Positions 1 to 6,520 of a DNA stretch of 7,677 bases are shown piece after piece. The stretch's first letter is position 1; each line of letters starts with the position of its first letter. The notes below the pieces were generated by a model. That model did no database searches. It saw only the letters and a program-made list of their open reading frames with translations, and was not told the DNA's origin. The stretch is from the NCBI GenBank assembly GCA_002337005.1, contig DDFD01000092.1:1-7677 (forward strand), written 5' to 3'. Source of the DNA: Flavobacteriales bacterium UBA1937. GTDB taxonomy: Bacteria; Bacteroidota; Bacteroidia; Flavobacteriales; Weeksellaceae. The translations under genes were made by a program, and so were the position numbers.

Positions 1-1439
1 GAAGCTCGGAAACCAATCGGATGGTAATCAAAACTTGCATAACCTTTAGAAATAGATTTCAGTCTATCATAAAAATCAAAAACAACTTCTGATAAAGGCA
101 TATTAAATACCAATTCTACACGGTCTGAAGTTAAGTAAGATTGGTTTACAATTTCGCCACGTTTTTCGATACAAAGCGTCATTACTGCACCTACAAAATC
201 AGATTTTGTAATAATGGTAGCCTTGATGTATGGTTCTTCTACCCTGTCTAGAGCAATAGGATCCATCATTTCTGAAGGATTATTAATCAAAATAGGAACG
301 TCTGGTTCTTTTTTAGAATAACCGTAATATGAAACATTGGGTACGGTAGTAATTACGTTCATATTAAATTCTCTGTCAAGACGTTCTTGTACAATTTCCA
401 TATGGAGCATTCCTAAGAAACCACAACGGAAACCGAAACCTAATGCTGCAGAACTTTCTGGCTCGAACACCAAAGAAGCATCATTTAGCCTTAATTTTTC
501 TAGAGAAAATCTTAATTCTTCAAAATCTTCTGATTCTATAGGATAAATTCCTGCAAAAACCATAGGTTTTACATCTTCGAAACCATCAATTGCTTCGGCA
601 GCTGGATTTACCATCGAAGTAATGGTATCGCCCACTTTTACTTCTCTAGCGTCTTTAATCCCAGAAATAATATAGCCTACGTCTCCGCATTTAATTTCAG
701 ATTTCGGGGCTTGTTTTAATTTTAGTGTTCCTACTTCATCAGCTTCATAGACTTTATCAGTCGCCATAAATTTTACTTTCTCACCTTTAGAAATTTTACC
801 GTTTACCACCTTGAAATAAGCTTCAATCCCTCTGAAAGGATTGTAAACAGAATCAAAAATCAAGGCTTGAAGTGGCGCATTTTCATCACCAACAGGCGCT
901 GGAATTCTTTCTACAATTTGTTCTAAAAGTTCGTGTACTCCTTCCCCAGTTTTACCAGAAACACGCAAAACGTCTTCATATTTACAACCGATAAGGTTCA
1001 TGATTTCATCAGTAACTTCTTCTGGATTAGCAGATGGTAAATCTATTTTATTAAGAATAGGAATAATTTCTAAATCGTTTTCTAACGCTAAATATAAATT
1101 AGAAATAGTCTGAGCCTGAATGCTTTGCGCAGCATCTACAATAAGTAATGCACCTTCGCAAGCTGCAATGGAACGAGACACTTCGTAAGAAAAATCTACG
1201 TGTCCTGGAGTATCAATAAGGTTGAGAATATATTTTTCTCCTTTGTATTCATAATCCATTTGGATGGCGTGAGATTTTATGGTAATACCACGCTCTTTTT
1301 CCAAATCCATATCGTCTAGCGTTTGTGCTTGCAATTCTCTCTGAGACACCGTATTGGTATATTCTAAAAGTCTGTCTGCAAGAGTAGATTTTCCGTGGTC
1401 GATATGTGCAATAATGCAAAAATTTCTAATGTTCTTCAT
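1..1439 (-). CDS. lepA: Elongation factor 4 (LepA), ribosome back-translocase GTPase; 3' end cut by window edge
   Basis: LepA/EF-4 is a translational GTPase that binds stalled or mis-translocated ribosomes and also helps 30S assembly. The frame is open from the ATG at 1439 to the window edge, giving 479 complete codons, so roughly the last 120 residues of a usual ~598-residue protein are missing. Visible G-domain motifs are the P-loop AHIDHGKST (residues 11-19), ERGIT (49-53), DTPGHVDF (76-83) and NKID (130-133). After the G domain come the EF-Tu-like domain 2 and EF-G-like domains III and V, including the segment GFGFRCGFLGMLHME, characteristic of LepA rather than EF-G. The start MKNIRNFCIIAHIDHGKST matches the short N-terminus normal for the family. 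A 97-base gap with a terminator and a promoter-like element separates it from the upstream sigma cassette, so it is probably transcribed on its own. Identity is secure; the truncation is only the window boundary. Confidence 0.97.
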   Translation of the reverse strand, partial: MKNIRNFCIIAHIDHGKSTLADRLLEYTNTVSQRELQAQTLDDMDLEKERGITIKSHAIQMDYEYKGEKYILNLIDTPGHVDFSYEVSRSIAACEGALLIVDAAQSIQAQTISNLYLALENDLEIIPILNKIDLPSANPEEVTDEIMNLIGCKYEDVLRVSGKTGEGVHELLEQIVERIPAPVGDENAPLQALIFDSVYNPFRGIEAYFKVVNGKISKGEKVKFMATDKVYEADEVGTLKLKQAPKSEIKCGDVGYIISGIKDAREVKVGDTITSMVNPAAEAIDGFEDVKPMVFAGIYPIESEDFEELRFSLEKLRLNDASLVFEPESSAALGFGFRCGFLGMLHMEIVQERLDREFNMNVITTVPNVSYYGYSKKEPDVPILINNPSEMMDPIALDRVEEPYIKATIITKSDFVGAVMTLCIEKRGEIVNQSYLTSDRVELVFNMPLSEVVFDFYDRLKSISKGYASFDYHPIGFRA

Positions 1440-1459
1440 TCTTATTTTTCAATGATTTG

Positions 1460-1489
1460 CAAAGATATTGATTTTAGTGGAATTTACAG
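1460..1489 (-). promoter_or_regulatory. Candidate lepA promoter of Bacteroidota type
   Basis: On the minus strand TATCTTTG (1467-1460) fits the Bacteroidota -7 consensus TAnnTTTG. Nineteen bases upstream lies CTG (1489-1487), one mismatch from the -33 TTG element. The -7 element ends 20 bases before the lepA ATG, predicting a very short leader. It lies just after the hairpin terminator of the preceding cassette, which supports independent transcription of lepA. The call is from consensus only. Confidence 0.55.
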
Positions 1490-1490
1490 A

Positions 1491-1524
1491 AAATAAAAAA
1501 ACTTCGGGGTACATCCGAAGTTTT
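1491..1524 (-). terminator. Rho-independent terminator of the ECF sigma cassette
   Basis: A perfect 10-bp inverted repeat (1498-1507 with 1515-1524) encloses a 7-base loop. On the minus strand the stem AAAACTTCGG/CCGAAGTTTT runs directly into a T-rich tail (TTTTTTTATTTTC, counting the stem's last T's). It begins about 12 bases after the stop codon of the Spy-like gene. It would end transcription of the sigma operon ahead of lepA. Confidence 0.85.
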
Positions 1525-1536
1525 GTTTATTAACCA

Positions 1537-2064
1537 TTATTGAACATCTGTTGCAGGTCCTCTACCAGGCGGAGGCCCCATTTTTTCTCTTCTTTCCATC
1601 AGTTTTTCTCTAATCTGACCTTCGTGGTCAAAAAGTTTTAAAACTTGCTGCGGACTTAATATTTTTAAGAATTTTTCGGTGTATAATTTTCTGTTGTTTA
1701 GCAATTGTAATCCTACCTCAAAACTTTGGTCAATCATTTGTTTAGCTTCTGTATCAGAAAGTTCTTGATTTCTTACTTTGTTTGGTTTAAATTTTTCTTT
1801 AATTGCTCTTTGGCTCTGGCTATACTCGCTCAACAGTTTTTTAAAAGCATCTTGTTTCTCTACAGGAATTTGCAGATTTCTTATCGCCATCATTGCTGCC
1901 GCTTCTTCCATTAGTTTTTTTCTCTGTTCAGGAGACATATTTTTAATGTATTCTCTTCGCTCTTGCGGAGACATATTTTTGAAATCTGGTCTTGGTGATT
2001 CTTGCGCTTTAATCATAAAAACTGAAATAAAGAGGAAGAAGATGTATAGTATTTTTTTCATCAT
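1537..2064 (-). CDS. Secreted Spy/CpxP-like protein at the end of an ECF sigma operon
   Basis: A 175-residue protein with a clear signal peptide: a short basic start, a hydrophobic core (about residues 5-18) and a probable cleavage at IKA/Q (20/21). There is no lipobox cysteine, so a soluble periplasmic protein is expected. The mature part is highly charged and probably helical. It carries LTxxQ-like motifs of the Spy/CpxP/CnrX group: NMSPQER (30-36), NMSPEQR (42-48), LSDTEA (102-107) and LSPQQV (136-141). The first two lie in a near-exact 12-residue tandem repeat. The tail is rich in Pro and Gly (MGPPPGRGP). Spy-type proteins are periplasmic chaperones or stress and metal sensors. Similar flavobacterial genes next to sigma factors are often labelled 'sensor of ECF-type sigma factor', but that function is inferred from position. 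The ATG at 2064 is followed at once by a second ATG; either may start the protein. It lies 3 bases after the upstream stop, suggesting translational coupling. Confidence 0.8.
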   Translation of the reverse strand: MMKKILYIFFLFISVFMIKAQESPRPDFKNMSPQERREYIKNMSPEQRKKLMEEAAAMMAIRNLQIPVEKQDAFKKLLSEYSQSQRAIKEKFKPNKVRNQELSDTEAKQMIDQSFEVGLQLLNNRKLYTEKFLKILSPQQVLKLFDHEGQIREKLMERREKMGPPPGRGPATDVQ

Positions 2065-2067
2065 TTT

Positions 2068-2595
2068 TTAATTAAAAAGTTCTAAATATATATCTTGGTC
2101 TGTATTTTTGCTTAATTCTTTTATTTCTTCGTCTGTAAGAGAATTAAGAAGTTGATCATAATTTAAGTCTGATGTTTTGGCAGGCGTCTTTATGCTAGAT
2201 GCAGTACCAGAAGTGGCTACTGTATTGCTTACTACATCTGCTTCTTTTTGTAATTCTTTGGCAACTTGGTGCACATCTGATATGGTAGCATTATCTTGAT
2301 TTTTAAGAATATTGTTTTCTTTGGATGGCGCTTTTACACTCACCAAACTGTCTGTATCTGCAGAAGTTGTAATATCTGTCTGATTGGTTTTCCATAAAAA
2401 AGTAAATCCAAAAACAAGAGCTAATGCTGCTGCTATAGAAGTTACCGCAGAAAAGTGAAGTCTAAAAACCTTGGTTTCTTTTTTTTCTTTATTTGTGGTT
2501 TGCTTTAGCACATTGGCTTGCATTTCCTCGAAAAAATTTTCTGGGACTTTATATGGAGTTTTACGTTCTAGTTTATCTAAATCAAATTCTTTCAT
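2068..2595 (-). CDS. Single-pass membrane protein, probable anti-sigma factor
   Basis: I recognise no named domain, but the architecture fits a Bacteroidota anti-sigma factor. A ~48-residue cytoplasmic N-terminus contains TPYKVPENFFEEMQANV (about 13-29), a motif recurrent in flavobacterial proteins encoded beside ECF sigma genes. One transmembrane helix follows (about 49-67, ending FLWK), then a Ser/Thr/Asn-rich, probably unstructured periplasmic segment. The C-terminus is acidic, with a helix YDQLLNSLTDEEIKELS (about 147-163). The His/Cys zinc site of ZAS-type anti-sigmas is absent (no cysteine at all), as is an obvious FecR domain. It sits between the sigma gene (about 25-base gap) and the Spy-like gene (3-base gap), the usual place for a sigma regulator. 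I chose the ATG at 2595 (175 residues); a GTG lies immediately upstream at 2598 and would add one residue. Inhibition of the sigma factor is inferred from context and topology. Confidence 0.75.
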   Translation of the reverse strand: MKEFDLDKLERKTPYKVPENFFEEMQANVLKQTTNKEKKETKVFRLHFSAVTSIAAALALVFGFTFLWKTNQTDITTSADTDSLVSVKAPSKENNILKNQDNATISDVHQVAKELQKEADVVSNTVATSGTASSIKTPAKTSDLNYDQLLNSLTDEEIKELSKNTDQDIYLELFN

Positions 2596-2620
2596 CACTT
2601 CTATTTTTGATGGTTTTTTA

Positions 2621-3172
2621 CTAAATTTCGTGGTTTTCTCTAATGTAATTTTCTATTTTTTCTTTGGCGTAGTGGTAGTTTGTCTTACAAGTACTTACAC
2701 TCATATCTAGAATTTTACTTATTTCTTCAAAAGGCAACTCATCATAATACCTTATATTAAAAACCAGTTTTTGTTTTTCTGGCAAAGTTTGTATCGCCTT
2801 TTGTAACAGTATCTGAATTTCTTCTGCATCGTGCTCTGCATTATCTGCCACTAATCTCTGCATATGATGCTCTGCGTCTTCATCTGCTTTCTGCATTTTT
2901 TTCATTTTTGCCAATTGTTGCAAGGCTTCGTTAGTGGCAATTCTGTATAGCCAAGTGTACAATTGACTATCTTTTTTAAACTGAGCAAAATTTTGAAATG
3001 CCTTAATAAAAGTATCTTGCAAAACATCTTGCGCTATATCATGCTGCACAATAAGCCTTCTAATGTGCCAATAAAGCCTACTTTGATAGGTATCCATCAT
3101 TCCGCGCAAACCTTTTTCTGAGGTTTGAGACTGAGACATCAGCATAATAATTTCGTTATCTGTGAGCTTCAT
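2621..3172 (-). CDS. ECF (RpoE-like) RNA polymerase sigma factor
   Basis: A 183-residue sigma-70 protein with only regions 2 and 4, as expected for the ECF group. Region 2 spans about residues 26-90 and contains the core-binding motif DVLQDTF (49-55) and the -10 recognition helix around TWLYRIATN (73-81). A charged linker (about 91-125) follows. Region 4 (about 128-178) has LPEKQKLVFNIRYYDE and the helix-turn-helix PFEEISKILDMSVSTCKTN, ending in YHYAKEKI. It redirects RNA polymerase to a specific, here unknown, regulon in the cytoplasm. It is the first gene of a three-gene unit with a membrane protein and a Spy-like secreted protein, suggesting response to envelope stress. A terminator lies between it and rplY, so it has its own promoter. 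The ATG at 3172 gives a normal family N-terminus. Family assignment is firm; the signal sensed is unknown. Confidence 0.93.
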   Translation of the reverse strand: MKLTDNEIIMLMSQSQTSEKGLRGMMDTYQSRLYWHIRRLIVQHDIAQDVLQDTFIKAFQNFAQFKKDSQLYTWLYRIATNEALQQLAKMKKMQKADEDAEHHMQRLVADNAEHDAEEIQILLQKAIQTLPEKQKLVFNIRYYDELPFEEISKILDMSVSTCKTNYHYAKEKIENYIRENHEI

Positions 3173-3240
3173 TTACTGGCATTCTTATCTTTGATGATAA
3201 ATTCTTTAAAAAGTTAAATCTAAAATTAAAAAAAATTTAG

Positions 3241-3275
3241 ACATAAAAAAAACCATCGAAAAAATTCGATGGTTT
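3241..3275 (-). terminator. Rho-independent terminator of prs-rplY
   Basis: A perfect 11-bp inverted repeat (3250-3260 with 3265-3275) has a 4-base loop. On the minus strand the stem AAACCATCGAA/TTCGATGGTTT continues into a run of T's and then ATGT. It starts about 25 bases after the rplY stop codon and separates rplY from the sigma cassette. Confidence 0.88.
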
Positions 3276-3300
3276 CATATATTTTGAAAAAAAATTCAAA

Positions 3301-3936
3301 TTATTCTGCTGATGCAGCTTCTGCTTCTGGAGCAGCGCCTTCTGTTTCTTCGTCATCATCGTCATCCATAACGGCAGCACCACCTTTCATAGCATTTCTA
3401 GACATCTTAACAGCAGCTACTACTGCATTGTCTGGGTGTAAGAAAGTGTAAGCTTCGTTTTTGATGCTTCCTACATACAATTTGTTTCCTATTCTAAGAG
3501 GAGTTACATCAATCACGATTTCGTCTGGTAAATTAGCAGGAAGTGCTTTTAATCTTAATTTTCTGAAAGATTGTCTTAGAACACCACCGGCTACTACACC
3601 TTTTGCACGACCGATAATTCTTACAGGAACTTCCATAACTACTGGTTTATCAGCGCTTAATTGATAGAAGTCTGCGTGTAAAATTTTGTCTGTAATTGGG
3701 TGAAATTGGATGTCTTGTAAAACAGCATCAAATTTTTTCCCTTCTAGCTCAATTACTACCGTGTGTGCATCAGGAGTGTAAACCAAGTTTTTGAACGATT
3801 TCTCAGCAGTAGAGAAATTGATTGGTTGATCACCTCCATAAACAACACAAGGAACTAATTCAGCATCACGTAGAGCTTTTGTAGACTTTTTGCCCACGTT
3901 TTCTCTTTTCTGTCCTTGAATTGTAATAGATTTCAT
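3301..3936 (-). CDS. rplY: 50S ribosomal protein L25 / general stress protein Ctc
   Basis: L25 binds 5S rRNA in the large ribosomal subunit's central protuberance. This 211-residue protein is the long two-domain (TL5/Ctc) form. The N-terminal 5S-binding domain (about 1-92) opens MKSITIQGQKRENVGKKST and contains LVPCVVYGG (27-35) and the LHADFYQL segment (86-93). The C-terminal beta domain (about 95-180) contains VPVRIIGRAKGVVAGGVLRQ (104-123), typical of the family. The protein ends in a very acidic, Ala/Glu-rich tail starting with five Asp (191-195), usual in kind for Bacteroidota Ctc proteins and probably disordered. It lies 58 bases after prs. The prs-ctc order is also known in Firmicutes. 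A terminator follows the gene, and a -7-like element sits in front of it, so it may be transcribed both with prs and alone. Confidence 0.96.
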   Translation of the reverse strand: MKSITIQGQKRENVGKKSTKALRDAELVPCVVYGGDQPINFSTAEKSFKNLVYTPDAHTVVIELEGKKFDAVLQDIQFHPITDKILHADFYQLSADKPVVMEVPVRIIGRAKGVVAGGVLRQSFRKLRLKALPANLPDEIVIDVTPLRIGNKLYVGSIKNEAYTFLHPDNAVVAAVKMSRNAMKGGAAVMDDDDDEETEGAAPEAEAASAE

Positions 3937-3976
3937 TTATAAATATTTAAAAAAATTGTTTCAAAATTTTAGGGTG

Positions 3977-3984
3977 CAAATATA
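3977..3984 (-). promoter_or_regulatory. Candidate -7 element for an rplY promoter
   Basis: The minus strand reads TATATTTG (3984-3977), a full match to the Bacteroidota -7 consensus TAnnTTTG, 40 bases before the rplY ATG. I see no clear -33 TTG at the expected spacing, which would fall inside the end of prs. No terminator is visible in the 58-base prs-rplY gap, so this would be an internal promoter added to read-through from prs. Confidence 0.4.
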
Positions 3985-3994
3985 TGAATTTTTT

Positions 3995-4933
3995 TTAAAT
4001 GATAAACTTATCACTGATAGATTTATGTTCGTGTACCATTTTCATTACATCTGCAAAGAGTGCTGCACAACTTAATACTTTAATTTTAGAAGATAATTCG
4101 GTTTTTACTGGTATTGTGTCTGTTACAATTACTTCACTTATTTGTGAATTTTGTATGTTTTCATAGGCTTTACCAGAAAGAACAGCGTGAGTAGCCATTG
4201 CTCTTACAGATTTTGCACCATTTTTAATTAGGATTTCCGCTGCTTTACATAGTGTACCTGCGGTGTCTATCATATCATCTATCAAGATAACGTTTCTCTC
4301 TTTTACATCACCTATCAGAAACATTTCTTCCACTACATTGGCTTTTTTTCTTTCTTTATAAGCAATTACCACCTCAGCTCCTAGGTAGCCTGCATAATTT
4401 TTGGCTCTTTTTGCTCCTCCCATATCTGGTGATGCAATGGTAAGGTTGTCTAGGCCTAATGATTTTATATGGTCAACAAAAATAGTCGAAGCATAAAGAT
4501 GATCTACAGGAATTTCGAAGAAACCTTGGATTTGGTCTGCGTGTAAATCCATTGTCATTACTCTAGTTGCGCCAGCAGCTGTTAGTAGATTGGCTACCAA
4601 CTTAGCACCTATAGGTGCTCTAGGTTTATCTTTTCTATCTTGTCTGGCAAGACCATAATAAGGAACCACTACCGTAATATTTTTAGCTGATGCTCTTTTG
4701 GCTGCGTCTATCATAAGCAGAAGTTCTAAAAGATTATCTGCTGGAGGAAATGTAGAGCCTATAAGAAAAACTCTTCCTCCTCTTACAGATTGGTCTAAAA
4801 CTGGCTCGAATTCACCATCGCTGAATTCTTGGAAATTAATCTTTCCTAATTCTTGACCGTAATGTGCTGCAATTTTTTCTGCTAAAACTTTACTGGTTCT
4901 GGTACTAAACAAATAGGTAGCTTGATCTGACAT
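3995..4933 (-). CDS. prs: Ribose-phosphate pyrophosphokinase (PRPP synthetase)
   Basis: Prs makes 5-phosphoribosyl-1-pyrophosphate from ribose 5-phosphate and ATP, the precursor for purines, pyrimidines, NAD, histidine and tryptophan; it acts in the cytoplasm as a hexamer. This 312-residue protein has the class I layout of two phosphoribosyltransferase-like domains. Visible motifs are FSDGE (37-41), the ATP-binding ARQDRKDKPRAPI (96-108), the metal/PRPP motif DLHADQIQGFF (129-139), the catalytic flexible loop around KERKKANV (193-200) and the PRPP loop VILIDDMIDTAGT (215-227). An in-frame ATG at 4987 would add 18 residues (MFFRWFYFFK...), but that stretch overlaps the preceding terminator and the family N-terminus begins at MSDQATYLF, so the ATG at 4933 is chosen. 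No key residue is missing. rplY follows 58 bases downstream. Confidence 0.97.
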   Translation of the reverse strand: MSDQATYLFSTRTSKVLAEKIAAHYGQELGKINFQEFSDGEFEPVLDQSVRGGRVFLIGSTFPPADNLLELLLMIDAAKRASAKNITVVVPYYGLARQDRKDKPRAPIGAKLVANLLTAAGATRVMTMDLHADQIQGFFEIPVDHLYASTIFVDHIKSLGLDNLTIASPDMGGAKRAKNYAGYLGAEVVIAYKERKKANVVEEMFLIGDVKERNVILIDDMIDTAGTLCKAAEILIKNGAKSVRAMATHAVLSGKAYENIQNSQISEVIVTDTIPVKTELSSKIKVLSCAALFADVMKMVHEHKSISDKFII

Positions 4934-4953
4934 TTTTACTTTTTTTACTAGTG

Positions 4954-4961
4954 CAAATTTA
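4954..4961 (-). promoter_or_regulatory. Candidate -7 element of the prs promoter
   Basis: The minus strand reads TAAATTTG (4961-4954), a full match to TAnnTTTG, 20 bases before the prs ATG at 4933. A -33 element at normal spacing would fall within the preceding terminator hairpin (4969-4998), and no clear TTG is present there. If real, the promoter and terminator share sequence. Confidence 0.4.
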
Positions 4962-4998
4962 AAAAAATAAAACCACCTGAAAAACATCAGGTGGTTTT
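4961..4998 (-). terminator. Rho-independent terminator of the porin/GDSL lipoprotein operon
   Basis: A perfect 12-bp inverted repeat (4969-4980 with 4987-4998) has a 6-base loop. On the minus strand the stem AAAACCACCTGA/TCAGGTGGTTTT is followed by ATTTTTTTT. It begins about 20 bases after the stop codon of the GDSL lipoprotein gene and is the strongest hairpin in the window. Confidence 0.9.
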
Positions 4999-5017
4999 TA
5001 AAAAATAATTTTATTTT

Positions 5018-6508
5018 TTATGGGAATTTAACCCCAGAATATCCATTTGGATTTAACATTGGTAACGTAGAACCATATTTATTATTAATTGCTTTCATAA
5101 ATTCATTAGCAATTACTGCATATCCTCTACCTGTAAGATGTACACCATCTAGAGAGAAAGTACCACCAGTTACAAATTTTGCTGTATATCTTACTCCATC
5201 AAACTGAATTCCAGAAGCTTGAGAAAGCTCTTTCATTTTAGCATTTGCATCTACAAAAGCTAATCCTTTAGAAGAAGCTAGTCCAGCGATTATTGTATTA
5301 AATTTAGATGTAGCTGTTGTAACCTCAGCAACTTCAGTAGCATTTAGTACATGCTTATCCTCTAATGGAAAGGTAACTCCGTACTTATTAAAAGGTGAAA
5401 CCGCTAAGGGAGAGGTAGGAGCACTGCCAATTACAGAAGAAGTGGTTAGTGGTATTAAATCTGCACTAGTTGCATGTCTTGCCTGGCCAAAAACTTGACC
5501 CATTAATCCTGCTTGTTGAGCATTTACACCAGCACTAACAAGAGCTGCCGTTATCTGAGTGGATAAATTGGTAAGGTTTTCGTCTTTTATAAGAAGTGGA
5601 TTATTTGCTAAGCCTAATAATTGCAACCTAGAACCTTGCCCGTATGCAGTAAGAATTTGTTTTAAAGGCCCAAAAACTTGTGCATTTAAAGCCGTTACAG
5701 ATGCTTGATCTAGTGGAACTGGATTATAAGGAACGGTTGTAAAAAAAGGAATTCCTGTAACATCTGGAATATTTGCTACCACACCTTTAGCTCCAGCAGA
5801 GGTAAGTGTAGTAACTAAAGCCGTATAAGCTTGTGTAAATAATGCTTCGCTAGTAATAGGATTAGTGCCATCTCCACCAGAAGTTGCGTAACCTAAAACA
5901 TCATTATTCCCAATCCAAAGTGAAAAAAATGTAGGATTAATTTTCATGGCATCAGCCAAAACAGTAGTTGTAGATGATGAAGCAAATCTAACAAAATATG
6001 GATTTGCGGTTCCGTTTGCTAAACCTGCTGCACTGCCATATCCTGGTGCTACCAAATGATAAGACTTAGCACCAGGAACTCCTAAATTATATATTGGAGA
6101 TTCTGGTTTATATATATTAGCAATCGTATTAGTAGCTGTTCCAGATGCTGTAACAGGAGCTAAAGCCCCAGATGCAGAAACTGCTAAAATTAATTTATTA
6201 GAAACTCCAACTGCTGGAATACCTCCTAAATTATCTGCCATTAATGGTTGGTTAAAGACAGAAGCTCCGCCAGCTAGTTTCATTTGTTGAGCAATCATAG
6301 ACGGATAAGATTCATTCTGACCATCCAGATAGAGTGCCCCATCTCTATACCCAGAGGTAAGAGAGTTTCCTAATGCTACATACTTTGTAAAGTCTGCTGT
6401 ACCATTTGTAACTTTTACATCTTTTACATCTGTATCGAATTCTGTATTACAACTTACGGTAAAAAGCAATCCGGCAACAGCTAAAGAAGAAATTAATATC
6501 TTTTTCAT
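5018..6508 (-). CDS. Large SGNH/GDSL-family hydrolase, predicted lipoprotein
   Basis: A 496-residue SGNH hydrolase (esterase/lipase superfamily). Residues 1-20 form a lipoprotein-type signal (MKKILISSLAVAGLLFTVSC) with probable lipidation at Cys20; the residues after Cys are acidic, which in this phylum can favour the outer membrane or surface. Block I is YVALGNSLTSGY (43-54), with predicted nucleophile Ser49 and Asn in place of the usual Asp of GDSL. Block II Gly is probably in NLGVPGAKS (141-149), and block III is IGNND (199-203). Block V is DGVHLTGRGY (454-463), giving catalytic Asp454 and His457, so the whole triad is present. The protein is about twice the size of small GDSL esterases, with Ala/Ser/Thr-rich insertions (about 105-190 and 255-400). 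It follows the porin gene by 12 bases and is closed by a terminator. Release of fatty acids or other acyl groups for the porin is inferred from this pairing; the substrate is unknown. Confidence 0.92.
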   Translation of the reverse strand: MKKILISSLAVAGLLFTVSCNTEFDTDVKDVKVTNGTADFTKYVALGNSLTSGYRDGALYLDGQNESYPSMIAQQMKLAGGASVFNQPLMADNLGGIPAVGVSNKLILAVSASGALAPVTASGTATNTIANIYKPESPIYNLGVPGAKSYHLVAPGYGSAAGLANGTANPYFVRFASSSTTTVLADAMKINPTFFSLWIGNNDVLGYATSGGDGTNPITSEALFTQAYTALVTTLTSAGAKGVVANIPDVTGIPFFTTVPYNPVPLDQASVTALNAQVFGPLKQILTAYGQGSRLQLLGLANNPLLIKDENLTNLSTQITAALVSAGVNAQQAGLMGQVFGQARHATSADLIPLTTSSVIGSAPTSPLAVSPFNKYGVTFPLEDKHVLNATEVAEVTTATSKFNTIIAGLASSKGLAFVDANAKMKELSQASGIQFDGVRYTAKFVTGGTFSLDGVHLTGRGYAVIANEFMKAINNKYGSTLPMLNPNGYSGVKFP

Positions 6509-6520
6509 AGTTTTTTAAAA

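Noticed and set aside
337..546. Plus-strand open frame of 69 codons inside lepA
   Set aside because: It lies antisense to a strongly recognisable LepA frame and its product has no family resemblance; it is a reading-frame shadow.
1726..2071. Two plus-strand open frames with hydrophobic products opposite the Spy-like gene
   Set aside because: The hydrophobicity comes from reading antisense to Lys/Glu-rich codons; the minus-strand gene has a signal peptide, family motifs and operon context.
2471..2710. Plus-strand open frame with a hydrophobic product spanning the sigma/anti-sigma junction
   Set aside because: It is antisense to two supported genes and its Phe/Val/Ser-rich product is what antisense of charged minus-strand codons gives.
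3276..3300. AT-only imperfect hairpin (TTTGAA/TTCAAA) just after the rplY stop codon
   Set aside because: The arms are short and made almost only of A/T around a poly-A tract; it is expected by chance here and the real terminator is the adjacent 11-bp hairpin.
3269..3664. Plus-strand open frames opposite rplY, one with a Ser-rich run
   Set aside because: The Ser run is the antisense of the Asp/Glu-coding tail of L25, and the first frame starts inside a terminator hairpin.
4934..4987. An 18-residue N-terminal extension of Prs (start at 4987)
   Set aside because: It would be translated through the upstream terminator hairpin, is aromatic-rich and unlike any Prs N-terminus; MSDQATYLF at 4933 fits the family.
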